Shown here: positions 1 to 7,249 of the stretch, in pieces
Layout: the number at the start of each line of letters is the position of its first letter
Numbering within the stretch: the first letter of the stretch is position 1
Assembly: GCA_041642315.1 (NCBI GenBank)
Contig: JBEPWQ010000008.1
Coordinates: 1 to 35,075 of the forward strand
Reading direction: 5' to 3'
Origin: JAABSQ01 sp041642315
GTDB taxonomy: Bacteria; Desulfobacterota; Desulfobacteria; Desulfobacterales; Desulfococcaceae
DNA length: 35,075 nucleotides
Translations under genes and position numbers: made by a program
Notes under the pieces: generated by a model
What the model was told of the DNA's origin: nothing
What the model saw: the letters and a program-made list of their open reading frames with translations, nothing else
Database searches by the model: none

Positions 1-503
1 TAGACGCCCGCGTGCCGCCCTGGAAAGTGTTCGCCCAGTCGTTCAATCTCGACGACGTGCTTTACTGGATTGCCAATACCCCCTGGTACGGCAATCGTGC
101 GGTGTATTTGGATGGCCGGTACGCCGATTCAGGCTTTGACCATACAGATCCCGAAACCTGGTCGCCCACCATGAAGGAACTGGCCGACCAAGGGGTCACT
201 ATCATCGCGCCGCCCATATGGATGCTCCTGAAAGTCGACAACGGCGGGGAAATCCTGCCGTCCGTTTATGCCGAGTACGCCAAAGCCGCCGGTCTCGATA
301 TCATCACCTGGACGCTTGAGCGCTCCGGCCCCTTGGAAGGCGGGGGCGGGTGGTACTATCAGACCGTTCCGGAGGTGATCGACAATGATGGGGACATGTA
401 CGAAGTCCTCCATGTCCTGACCAAAGACGTGGGAATCCTGGGCATATTTTCCGACTGGCCCGCCACTGTCAGCTTTTATGCCAATTGTATGGGATTGAAT
501 TAA
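1..503 (+). CDS. Glycerophosphodiester phosphodiesterase, C-terminal part (5' end outside window)
   Basis: The reading frame is open from base 3 at the left edge and ends at a TAA at 501-503, so only about 166 C-terminal residues are visible and the start lies outside. The visible part resembles the back half of the glycerophosphodiester phosphodiesterase TIM barrel: strand-like segments around VTIIAPPIW, then AAGLDIITWTLER, and a closing GIFSDWPATVSFYANCMG. The segment with IFSDWPATV is the typical C-terminal element of the family, where the last barrel strand places an Asp and the substrate pocket. The family hydrolyses glycerophosphodiesters to glycerol-3-phosphate and an alcohol, usually in the periplasm, and is often used to scavenge phosphate. 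The catalytic His/Glu residues are upstream of the window and cannot be checked. The assignment is from family resemblance and fits the phosphorus theme of the window. Confidence 0.75.
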   Translation, partial: DARVPPWKVFAQSFNLDDVLYWIANTPWYGNRAVYLDGRYADSGFDHTDPETWSPTMKELADQGVTIIAPPIWMLLKVDNGGEILPSVYAEYAKAAGLDIITWTLERSGPLEGGGGWYYQTVPEVIDNDGDMYEVLHVLTKDVGILGIFSDWPATVSFYANCMGLN

Positions 504-819
504 CCGATCCGGTTCTCAAAGGGGCGCCTTCACTCGTCAGACGGCGCCCTCGTGACAAACAGGATACCTCATTTAGAGGTCTTATATACCAGGAATACTT
601 TATGGCCTTCAATTTCAGACGGTGCCATTTTTATATATACAATTCTAAAACCACAAAGGGGGTAGGAATGAAACACATGGTCAAATTTTTCTTGACGAGC
701 ATTCTGTCAATCGCCGCAAAGTTATTGGTAAACATCGTCTATGAAAGGATTCGACGGCGATCCGGTTATCTTCAATTCCCTTCTACTGATGCACAGTTGA
801 ATTTTTGCTTGTGCGCCTG

Positions 820-920
820 ATCCGTGCAGCAGCCTGCAAACAACGCTTGATCCGGTTGACGCTATCGAAACAGGAGGGTGATGTCGGCTCTGCACGGATT
901 TACCGGCACCATTGCCGGTA
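820..920 (+). other. Inverted repeats in a gene-poor stretch
   Basis: Between the phosphodiesterase end (503) and the small gene at 1023 I see no convincing gene. The stretch does hold structure. A 10-bp inverted repeat (ATCCGTGCAG at 820-829 and CTGCACGGAT at 890-899) could close a 60-base loop. An 8-bp perfect hairpin with a four-base loop follows (TACCGGCA 901-908, TGCCGGTA 913-920) and leads into a T-rich run. A GC hairpin (GGCGCC near 525 and 543) lies just after the phosphodiesterase stop and may help termination. I could not match the 820-920 fold to a riboswitch class I know. Confidence 0.35.
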
Positions 921-1030
921 TTTCTCTGCCGGGAGTTTCCGGTGAGGAAGTTTTGGAGTTTATAACAAAATCCCGGCCGAAGCCGGGTAAAATGAAATTC
1001 AAAATATGGATTCTTTTTGCAATCAAATAA
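881..1030 (+). CDS. Possible 49-residue ORF, perhaps a gene remnant
   Basis: An ATG at 881 follows AGGAGGG after only 3 bases, and the frame runs 49 codons to TAA at 1028-1030. The start of the peptide (ALHGFTGTIAGISLPGVSG) looks protein-like and recalls the opening of DUF4388-type regulatory domains, but the remainder is short and basic and no complete domain is present. It overlaps the end of the convergent small gene at 1023 and the terminator hairpin at 972-987. It may be the decayed start of a larger gene or a chance frame. Function unknown; low confidence. Confidence 0.25.
   Translation: MSALHGFTGTIAGISLPGVSGEEVLEFITKSRPKPGKMKFKIWILFAIK
966..990 (-). terminator. Rho-independent terminator of the small gene at 1023-1238
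   Basis: Read on the minus strand, CCCGGC, a TTCG tetraloop and GCCGGG (972-987) are followed by ATTTTGTTAT. The position, about 36 bases after the stop codon at 1023, fits termination of the minus-strand small gene. Confidence 0.65.
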
Positions 1031-1238
1031 TTTCCAAATTTGAATGCAACCCCCTCAACCGGCCCCACCATTCCGATTCCGTTTTGACGTATACGTTTGG
1101 CGGTACATCCCCGCGCATCTCCTGATAGACTTTTTTCTTGTAAGGTCCCCAGAATTCATGAGGCCCCCGCGGGTTGTCGGTCTGCCCCATCCAGAACAGG
1201 TCGTCTTCACTCAATTCCTCAAATCCGATTCTCTTCAT
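1023..1238 (-). CDS. Small hypothetical protein (71 aa)
   Basis: The 71-residue protein starts at ATG 1238 behind a good ribosome site (AAGGAAAGGAG, about 6 bases away), and a tetraloop terminator follows the stop. The composition is that of a real soluble protein: acidic N-terminus (FEELSEDDLFWMGQ), several Trp and aromatic residues (HEFWGPYKK, SEWWGRL) and a basic middle. There is no signal peptide, membrane segment or Cys motif. I do not recognise a family. It lies about 190 bases downstream of metK on the same strand and could be read through from it, but its own ribosome site and terminator suggest a separate unit. Confidence 0.6.
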   Translation of the reverse strand: MKRIGFEELSEDDLFWMGQTDNPRGPHEFWGPYKKKVYQEMRGDVPPNVYVKTESEWWGRLRGLHSNLEII

Positions 1239-1430
1239 GGCATGCTCCTTTCCTTACTTGTCATCATTCGCATGATGCCTTTTTTTGATCGGTAAAGGTA
1301 CAGCATCCCCCCCTATTGATGCCATCTCCCCCCGGAAGATTGGATCGGTCTTTTCAAATCGAAATCGACGAAAACAAAATAGGCCTTCTCTTAAAAAAAG
1401 CAACACTCCTTTCATTCTCATATTCTCCGA

Positions 1431-2618
1431 TTAATGCAACGCATCGGCCCGGTCGGTTTTCTCCCAGGGCAGATCCATGTCGGTGCGGCCGAAATGGCCG
1501 TAAGCGGCCAGGTGCTGGTAGAACTTTCCTTTGTTCTGCTTGGGCAGATGCCGCAGGTTGAAATTTCGTATAATGCCGGCCAAACGGAATTCGAACTGTT
1601 TTTGGACCATCTCGGTCAGCTCCTCGTCGGGCCGTTTGCCGGTGCCGAAGGTCTCCACCTCGAGACTGACCGGCCGGGTGAGACCGATGGAATAGCTGGC
1701 CATGATTTCGCATTTGGCGGCCAGCCCCGCAGCCACCAGGTTTTTGGCGGCATGGCGCACCGCATAGGCCCCGACCCGGTCGATGCGCACCGGGTCTTTG
1801 CCGCTGAGGGCCTTGCCGCTGTTGCGGCAGTATTCGCCGTAGGTGTCGATGGCGTTTTTGCGGCCGGCCAGGCCCGAATGGTAGGTCGGACCGCCGAAAT
1901 AGGGGCCTTCGGGGTTGACGAATATTCGGGTGTCGTTGTCCGGACGAATCGGCTCTTCCTGGAAGACCGGTTCGATCACCGCCTGGCGGATATCCCCCTG
2001 AAGCCGGGAGTCCTGAACCCCGCCGGCGGTCTGTTTCTGGCTGGCCATCACCGCCACCGAATGGAGCCGGTAGGGAACCTGCTCCCGGTATTCAATCCCC
2101 ACCTGCACCTTTCCGTCGGGCTCCAGATAGGCCAGTGTCCCGTCCCGCCGCACTCCATCCAGGCGTCGAGCCAGTCGGTGGGCCAGGTCGATGGGCAGGG
2201 GCATCAGAGACGGGGTTTCGTCGCAGGCGAACCCGAAAACGGTCACCTGGTTTTTGGCCGGAATCAGGTCGATTTCTGCGTCGGTCAATTCCGCCTCTCG
2301 AAAAGCGGGCTGATTTTCAGCCGGGTAGGCCTGGGTGGAGGTCAGAATGGAGCTGGTGTTGGCGTTGAATTCGGCCTGGTCATATCCGATCCTGCGGATC
2401 ACTTTGCGGGCGATGTAGGACAAATCCACGGTGGCGTCGGAATAAGACCGGGCCGCAATGAAAACGATGGCGCTGGAGACGGCGCACTGGACCCGAACCC
2501 GGGCATAGGGATCCTGCATCAGGTAGCAGTCCACGACGGCGTCGCTGATTTTGTCGCAGAGCTTGTCGGGGTGTCCTTCGGTGACCGATTCGGAGGTGAC
2601 CATATAGTTTTTTTTCAT
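1431..2618 (-). CDS. metK: Divergent S-adenosylmethionine synthetase (methionine adenosyltransferase)
   Basis: A full-length MetK-family protein of 395 residues, close to the usual 380-400. The family makes S-adenosylmethionine from methionine and ATP. Landmarks seen are the N-terminal GHPDK (15-19), FGFACDE (128-134), LEPDGKVQV (165-173), GLAGRKNAIDTYG (249-261), SGKDP (272-276) and a late VETFGTG (321-327). Several positions normally conserved for catalysis differ. The usual GAGDQG loop before FGYA reads IPAKNQV (119-125), so the metal-binding Asp is replaced. The GDCGLTGRK segment reads TYHSGLAGRK, losing another Asp. The Lys expected in SGKDPxKVDR is Arg. It starts at ATG 2618 after GGGAGA and lies 9 bases behind the P-type ATPase gene, so the two are probably co-transcribed. 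Family membership is clear; whether it makes SAM at normal rates, or is a specialised paralogue, is uncertain. Confidence 0.85.
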   Translation of the reverse strand: MKKNYMVTSESVTEGHPDKLCDKISDAVVDCYLMQDPYARVRVQCAVSSAIVFIAARSYSDATVDLSYIARKVIRRIGYDQAEFNANTSSILTSTQAYPAENQPAFREAELTDAEIDLIPAKNQVTVFGFACDETPSLMPLPIDLAHRLARRLDGVRRDGTLAYLEPDGKVQVGIEYREQVPYRLHSVAVMASQKQTAGGVQDSRLQGDIRQAVIEPVFQEEPIRPDNDTRIFVNPEGPYFGGPTYHSGLAGRKNAIDTYGEYCRNSGKALSGKDPVRIDRVGAYAVRHAAKNLVAAGLAAKCEIMASYSIGLTRPVSLEVETFGTGKRPDEELTEMVQKQFEFRLAGIIRNFNLRHLPKQNKGKFYQHLAAYGHFGRTDMDLPWEKTDRADALH

Positions 2619-2627
2619 CGTGTCTCC

Positions 2628-5600
2628 CTATTGTGCGGTGTCGGTATCGTCGGACTCGGTGGATTCGGCATCGGATAGGGCCGGCGACGGTTTGGTCATT
2701 TCATTGATCAGAAGGGGCGCCAGGGCACCGCCGCCGGCCACGGCCAGATCGACCAGGCCCAACGGAGAGAGCCCCAGAAGTTTTCGAAGCCCGGGAATGA
2801 TCAGGGTGCCGAGCTGAAGCAGAAGGGACCCGCCCAGGGCTGCGTCCAGGTAGCGGTTCGGGATGCGGGTTCCGGTATGAAAGACGGATCGGCTTTCGGA
2901 TCGGCAGCTGAGGGCGTGCAGGAGTTGGCCCACGGTGAGGCTCTGAAACGCCAGGGATCCGGCACGGGCCCCGGCGCCGTAGCGCAGCCGACCGTAAAGA
3001 AAGCTGGCCAGAGCTCCGCCGGTGATGGCGGCGGCCTCCCCGCCGATACGCCGGTAGTCGTCCTTGGAAAACAAAGGGGCTTCGGGGTCCCGGGGCGGCT
3101 CCTTCATGACGTCCAATTCGGGAGCTTCGAGAGACAGGGCGATTCCCGGAAAGATGTCGGAGATGAGGTTGATCCAGAGCAGCTGCATGGTGGTCAAGGG
3201 GATGCCCAGGCCGGTGGACATGGCCGAAAAGATCATCAGGATTTCGGTCAGGTTGGTGGACAGAAAAAAATGGACCGATTTTTTGATGTTTCGGTGAATG
3301 GTGCGACCGTCGCGAATCGCCACGATCAGGGTCTCCAGATTGTCTCGCTCCAGAACCACGTCGGCCACCTCCCGGGCGATGTCGGTGCCGCTTCTGCCCA
3401 TGGCGATGCCGATATCGGCGGCCTTGAGGGCCGGCCCGTCATTGATGCCGTCGCCGGTCATGGCCACCACCCGGCCGTCGGCCTGAAGGGCCCGCACGAT
3501 CTGAAGCTTGTGGGCCGGGGTGACCCGGGAGTAGACGTGGACCTTGCCGGCCAGGGCCTCCATCACGGCCGGGTCCAAATCCATGAGCTGGGTGGAATCG
3601 AGAATCTCCAGGTGGTCGGTTTGGCTCAGGTTCAGGTGTTGGGCCACGGCGTGGGCGGTGGGCGACTGGTCTCCGGTGATCATGACGGTGTTGATGCCGG
3701 CCCGGTGGAGCACCCGAATCAGGTCCCGAACCCCGTCGCGCACCGGATCGGCCATGCCGATAAAGCCGACAAAGGTGAGCCCCCGTTCGGGTTCGGCGTC
3801 TTCGGCGTTGCGCCCCCCGTTTTCAAGCGGCTTGCAGGCCACCCCGAGCACCCGCAGGGCCCGGCCGGCCATGCGGCTGTTGGTGACCTCCAGATCCATG
3901 CGCAGGTCGTCTTCCAATACCTGACTGCGGCCGTCCACCAGGATCCGGTCGCACATGTCGAGCACCGAGACCGGACTGCCCTTGACCGCCAAAAGCCCCT
4001 CGGCCGCGGTATCGGTTTGGTGAACGGTGGCCATAAAAAGCCGTTTTTCAGCCCGGTGCTTGACGTCCAGCAGGGGGTGGGCCTTGCGGATTTTTTTCAC
4101 GTCGATGCCCGATTCCAGAGCCACCCGGACCAGGGCGTTTTCAGTGGAAGAGCCCTGCAAAGCGAGGGCGCCGTCATCCAGGGTGCCGGTGATTCGGGAT
4201 TCGTTGCACAGAACACAGATCTCCAGAAGTTTTTCCAGTTCAGGAATTTCCCCGGGCGCCACCGGTTTGCCGTCGATCAGACACCGACCCTCTCGAACCT
4301 CGATGGGTTGTTTACCGGCATAGGCCGACAGTACGGTCATCCGGTTTTCAGTGATGGTGCCGGTCTTGTCGAGGCAGACGGTCTGAAGGGTGCCGAGGGT
4401 CTCCACCGCCTGAAGCTGGCGGATAATGACATGACGCCGTTTCATGTTGGAGATCCCCAGGGCGAAGGTGACGGTGGCGGTGGTTGGCAGCCCCTCGGGC
4501 ACGGCGGCGGCGGCCACTGAAATGGCGGTTTCGGTCATCCGGTAGAGGCCGAAGCCCCGCAGTAAACCGATGGCAAATACCAGCCCCCCCACGGCGGCCC
4601 CGAGATAGACCAGATGGTTGCCGATCCGCCGCAGCTGGCGTTCGATGGGGGTATCCGGCGCCGAGCTCGACTCCAGCAGGATCTGAAGCCGCCCCATTTC
4701 GGTGCGGCATCCGGTGGCGGTCACCACCCCGATGCCGGCGCCGCCGGTGACCAGTGTCCCCATGTAGGCCATGTTGTTCCGGTCGGCCAGGGGGGTCTCT
4801 TTCCAGGCCAGGGCGCCGGGCCCTTTGAGGACCGGCAGGCTTTCGCCGGTGAGGGCCGATTCGTCGATGGAAAGCTGGGAGCCCTCCACGATCCGGCAGT
4901 CGGCGGGGACCTGGGTGCCGGGTTTAAGCACCAGGATGTCGCCGGGAACCAGCCCCTCCGCCTGAATCTGCCGCCCCACCCCGCCCCGAATGATATCGGC
5001 CAAGGGCTGGGTGGAGACCTTGAGGGCGTGAATGGTCCGCTCGGCCCGGCTTTCCATGAAATAGCCGATGGCCGCATTGGCGGTGACCACCCCGGCGATG
5101 ATGGCGGCGTCCAGAAGCCCGCCGGTCAGCGCCGAAAGGGTGGCTGCGGCCCCCAGCAGGGCCACCGGCAAAGAGGTGAACTGACCCACAAAGATCTCCA
5201 CTCCGGAGCGGGGTTTGGCTTTGGGCAGCCGGTTGGGTCCGTATTTTTTGAGCCGAAGCCCGGCGGTCCGCCTACTGAGGCCGAGATCTTTCCGGCTGCG
5301 CAGCCGGGTCAGGACGTTTTCCGGATCATAAACATGCCAGGGAACCGGCCGAAGGTCGTCGGCCGGAAACTGTCCCTCCCTGGCCCGCGTGGTCAGCCGT
5401 TCGAAGGCCGCATCGGGTAAATGTCGGGCAAGCGCCGGAGGAGGGTCATCCTCGGCGGCGGTCTGTGATTCCGTTTCTTCAGAATCGGCTACCACGAGCA
5501 TCCGCCCGATCAGATCGGCGATGTCCTGGTGGGTGGTGTTGGAATTGAAGCAGACCAGAAGGTTGCCGGTCAAAGTACTGGCCGAGACCGATTGGACGTC

Positions 5601-5714
5601 CGGAGCATGGGTAATGCGGTCTTCCAAATATTGCTTCATGGGCGGAGACCGGTGAAGACCCGGCACCCGATATCGGCCTCGGCCGGGGACTGCCGTGTGA
5701 ACGGGGCGTATCAC
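2628..5714 (-). CDS. P2A-type cation-transporting ATPase with N-terminal HMA_2 domain
   Basis: A 1028-residue P-type ATPase. Residues 1-75 form a heavy-metal-associated-like domain of the Cys-free HMA_2 kind (TAVPGRGRYRVPGL at 7-20, then a TGNLLV strand); it resembles the three stand-alone HMA_2 proteins in this window. The ATPase core follows: cation ATPase N-terminal region (about 125-165), actuator TGES (289-292), M4 PEGLP (406-410), phosphorylation DKTGT (449-453), and TGDGIND (753-759). The M4 Glu, M5 STNLTE (N821, E824) and M6 WINLISD (N849, D853) match calcium-coordinating positions of SERCA/PMR1-type pumps. No CPC motif of P1B metal pumps is present. I therefore infer Ca2+ or Mn2+ transport across the inner membrane or into a vesicle. 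The start is a GTG at 5714 behind GAAGGA. It lies between the HMA_2 gene at 5975 and metK, all on the minus strand. Confidence 0.9.
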   Translation of the reverse strand: MIRPVHTAVPGRGRYRVPGLHRSPPMKQYLEDRITHAPDVQSVSASTLTGNLLVCFNSNTTHQDIADLIGRMLVVADSEETESQTAAEDDPPPALARHLPDAAFERLTTRAREGQFPADDLRPVPWHVYDPENVLTRLRSRKDLGLSRRTAGLRLKKYGPNRLPKAKPRSGVEIFVGQFTSLPVALLGAAATLSALTGGLLDAAIIAGVVTANAAIGYFMESRAERTIHALKVSTQPLADIIRGGVGRQIQAEGLVPGDILVLKPGTQVPADCRIVEGSQLSIDESALTGESLPVLKGPGALAWKETPLADRNNMAYMGTLVTGGAGIGVVTATGCRTEMGRLQILLESSSAPDTPIERQLRRIGNHLVYLGAAVGGLVFAIGLLRGFGLYRMTETAISVAAAAVPEGLPTTATVTFALGISNMKRRHVIIRQLQAVETLGTLQTVCLDKTGTITENRMTVLSAYAGKQPIEVREGRCLIDGKPVAPGEIPELEKLLEICVLCNESRITGTLDDGALALQGSSTENALVRVALESGIDVKKIRKAHPLLDVKHRAEKRLFMATVHQTDTAAEGLLAVKGSPVSVLDMCDRILVDGRSQVLEDDLRMDLEVTNSRMAGRALRVLGVACKPLENGGRNAEDAEPERGLTFVGFIGMADPVRDGVRDLIRVLHRAGINTVMITGDQSPTAHAVAQHLNLSQTDHLEILDSTQLMDLDPAVMEALAGKVHVYSRVTPAHKLQIVRALQADGRVVAMTGDGINDGPALKAADIGIAMGRSGTDIAREVADVVLERDNLETLIVAIRDGRTIHRNIKKSVHFFLSTNLTEILMIFSAMSTGLGIPLTTMQLLWINLISDIFPGIALSLEAPELDVMKEPPRDPEAPLFSKDDYRRIGGEAAAITGGALASFLYGRLRYGAGARAGSLAFQSLTVGQLLHALSCRSESRSVFHTGTRIPNRYLDAALGGSLLLQLGTLIIPGLRKLLGLSPLGLVDLAVAGGGALAPLLINEMTKPSPALSDAESTESDDTDTAQ

Positions 5715-5949
5715 TAAATGATGATTCCTTCTTCGATAATCCGCGATGGCGGAAACCTATTGAAATGGAGGCCAAAGAGGTGTCGGTGCACCTGCAGACT
5801 GCGGGTTCGGATGAAAACGATTTTTTAGGTATTGTAGCAGGTGTAGAAGCCGTGCAATCGCGGGTACAATTTTTTTTAACCCGAATCGGCCTTCAATCAA
5901 GGCCGCTTGTGCCGGAGGAGGTACAAAGCCCCCTCTCCCCCTTTACGAC

Positions 5950-5979
5950 GGATGATTTTTTACTGGATGATTTTTTACT
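5950..5979. repeat. 15-bp perfect tandem duplication at the 3' end of an HMA_2 gene
   Basis: GGATGATTTTTTACT occurs twice back to back (5950-5964 and 5965-5979). The second copy contains the stop codon of the HMA_2 gene on the minus strand. It lies in the 260-base gap before the ATPase gene, which otherwise holds a 7-bp hairpin (CGGCCTT 5887-5893, AAGGCCG 5899-5905) and no gene I can support. Confidence 0.8.
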
Positions 5980-6466
5980 GAATGTTCGGTTTTGAAGCGC
6001 TCATGTTCTGAAACATCGGCAGGCTGAGCCCAAAGGCGTACCAGAGAGCCGAATGCCAGGTGGGAAGTTTGACTTTTCCCCTGAAAAGCTGATACCCCCC
6101 GATGCCCACGGCGGCCATAAAGGCCACGCCGAGCAGGTTGATCCGTCCGCCGGTGACTTGTTCAAGCCGGTGGTTGACGACCCGAATGGGTTGAATTACC
6201 GTCATCGGGAAAAACTTGGACATAATCTCCGTCGGCACCTGAAAGAGCTGGTGATCCGCCGCAAATTGACAAACGGCGTGCGGGTCCAGCTCTTTGTCGA
6301 TGAGCAGGATACTGCCGGTGTCGGGGTTGGTGCGGACCTCCTTTACCTTGGCGGAAATCTCCTTTTCCACCAAGGCGAAGTAATCGGCATCCCCTTTTTT
6401 TGACGGCACCCGGACCCGCATCCGCTGCGAGGTCCGATGCACAATGTCCGCTTTGGGTGTTTCCAC
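5975..6466 (-). CDS. HMA_2-type membrane protein, copy A
   Basis: A 163-residue protein with an N-terminal ferredoxin-like HMA_2 domain (HRTSQRMRVRVPSKKG, then the strand TGSILLID around 51-58), without the CxxC metal site of classical HMA domains. The C-terminal half is a hydrophobic region with GGRINLLGVAFMAAVGIGG and KLPTWHSALWYAFGLSL, probably two membrane-inserted helices. It is clearly paralogous to the protein at 8559-9062: the block from GGR.NLLG to KLPTWH.ALWYAFGL is nearly the same in both. The start is GTG 6466 behind AGAGGAA, 14 bases after the DUF5132-type gene, so the two form a cassette. The upstream PGR motif is changed here to SQR. Function unknown. The fold name is from family resemblance; a membrane-bound partner of the downstream ATPase is an inference from gene order. 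Confidence 0.75.
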   Translation of the reverse strand: METPKADIVHRTSQRMRVRVPSKKGDADYFALVEKEISAKVKEVRTNPDTGSILLIDKELDPHAVCQFAADHQLFQVPTEIMSKFFPMTVIQPIRVVNHRLEQVTGGRINLLGVAFMAAVGIGGYQLFRGKVKLPTWHSALWYAFGLSLPMFQNMSASKPNIQ

Positions 6467-6480
6467 GGCAGGTTCCTCTT

Positions 6481-6771
6481 TTAGGATTTGGCCGCCGCCT
6501 TCTTCTCGGTGACCTGTTTCTTCTTGTCTTTTTCAGCCTCGGCCATTTCGGCCCGAACCTCGGCGGTGAGATCCGACAGCCCTTCCCGCGTCTCAGCGCT
6601 AATCTCTTTCATCTTGCCCCAGGCCAGCATGCCGCCGCGAAGGGTCGCCTTGGTCAGCGGTTTGGCCACATAGGACAGGCCGGATACTACCAGCGGGGCC
6701 GCCAATACCACGGCCGCACCGATCATCACATTTCCACCGGTTTCAAAAACATCATCGATTCCCATACCCAT
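6481..6771 (-). CDS. DUF5132-type small membrane protein, copy A
   Basis: A 96-residue protein. Residues about 10-48 are a conserved hydrophobic hairpin-like segment (ETGGNVMIGAAVVLAAPLVVSGL) followed by KPLTKATLRGGMLAWGKMKEISAET, then a charged helical tail ending in a Lys/Ala stretch. The same arrangement opens the protein at 9065-9712 (TGGNVVIGAAAVLLAPLVISGLA), so the two are paralogues. It starts at ATG 6771 behind GAGAAAGGAGAAAG. The next gene downstream is HMA_2 copy A. I recognise the domain as the DUF5132 type from memory; no function is established for it that I know. The hydrophobic block suggests membrane association with the charged tail in the cytoplasm. Confidence 0.7.
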   Translation of the reverse strand: MGMGIDDVFETGGNVMIGAAVVLAAPLVVSGLSYVAKPLTKATLRGGMLAWGKMKEISAETREGLSDLTAEVRAEMAEAEKDKKKQVTEKKAAAKS

Positions 6772-6808
6772 AATCTTTCTCCTTTCTCCAGATTGGGGTG
6801 AAGTGGTT

Positions 6809-6866
6809 CTAACAAAATTCTAACAGGAATTATAGTGAGCTTAACGATTTGCTCAGGGCTTGTCAA
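6809..6866 (-). promoter_or_regulatory. Promoter-like region with a CTAACA direct repeat
   Basis: On the minus strand upstream of copy A of the DUF5132-type gene there is a TATAAT (6829-6834) and, 26 bases further upstream, a TTGACA (6861-6866). That spacing is too long for an ordinary sigma-70 pair. Two identical hexamers CTAACA with 11-bp period lie at 6809-6814 and 6820-6825 on the plus strand. They match the hexamers of the pstS box, but here they are inverted relative to the gene and lie downstream of the TATAAT. They may be a Pho-type site used differently, or a chance match. Confidence 0.35.
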
Positions 6867-7172
6867 CCCCCTATTCTGATAGTTATTATGGATAGTGAAA
6901 TAGTAAAAGCATAGTGATTGTCGATAAAGAATATCCCGATCGACGCGCACATTTTTTCGAGGAGATTACCGCTATCCGAATTTGTTCGAGAATTCAGAAG
7001 ATGCCGAGCCAAGCAATCAATTTTCATTTTGGACGAGCACTACTTGTGTTCTAATCAAGATAGAGTCAAAAGAAAGCCTCCGGATTCGGGCGGTGACCTG
7101 CACGGTTGCCAACTCGGTTCTGGAAATCGGATGGGGGAAAGGATTCGCTCGCGATGATTAGGCAGAAGGTTA

Positions 7173-7213
7173 CTCTGCGAAATCCTTCAATTGCCCGACC
7201 GGATTTCGCAGAG
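7173..7213 (-). terminator. 13-bp perfect hairpin in the 6772-7249 gap
   Basis: CTCTGCGAAATCC (7173-7185) and GGATTTCGCAGAG (7201-7213) form a perfect 13-bp stem with a 15-base loop, 36 bases after the stop of the phasin-like gene. There is no clear T-run on either side, so it is either an atypical terminator, an RNA-stabilising 3' end or a DNA site. The remainder of the 478-base gap 6772-7249 holds promoter-like sequence near 6830-6866 and otherwise nothing I can support as a gene. Confidence 0.45.
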
Positions 7214-7249
7214 GTGGCTTCGATCTTCACATCCTTACTTCACACGCTC

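Noticed and set aside
485..820. Open frame after the phosphodiesterase gene
   Set aside because: It overlaps the phosphodiesterase end, has no ribosome site, and its peptide changes character with no domain; treated as non-coding.
820..920. Cyclic-di-GMP or cobalamin riboswitch
   Set aside because: The conserved core bases of those classes are not present and no gene follows at the right place.
1434..4520. Long open frames on the plus strand opposite metK and the ATPase (1434-2678 and 2877-4520)
   Set aside because: They mirror the codon periodicity of well-supported minus-strand genes, lack ribosome sites and show no domain; they are frame shadows in GC-rich DNA.
6829..6866. TTGACA and TATAAT as a normal sigma-70 promoter pair for DUF5132 copy A
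   Set aside because: The spacer is 26 bases, far from the usual 16-18; listed only as promoter-like.
6918..7157. Plus-strand open frame in the 478-base gap
   Set aside because: No ribosome site, no recognisable protein pattern, and irregular composition.
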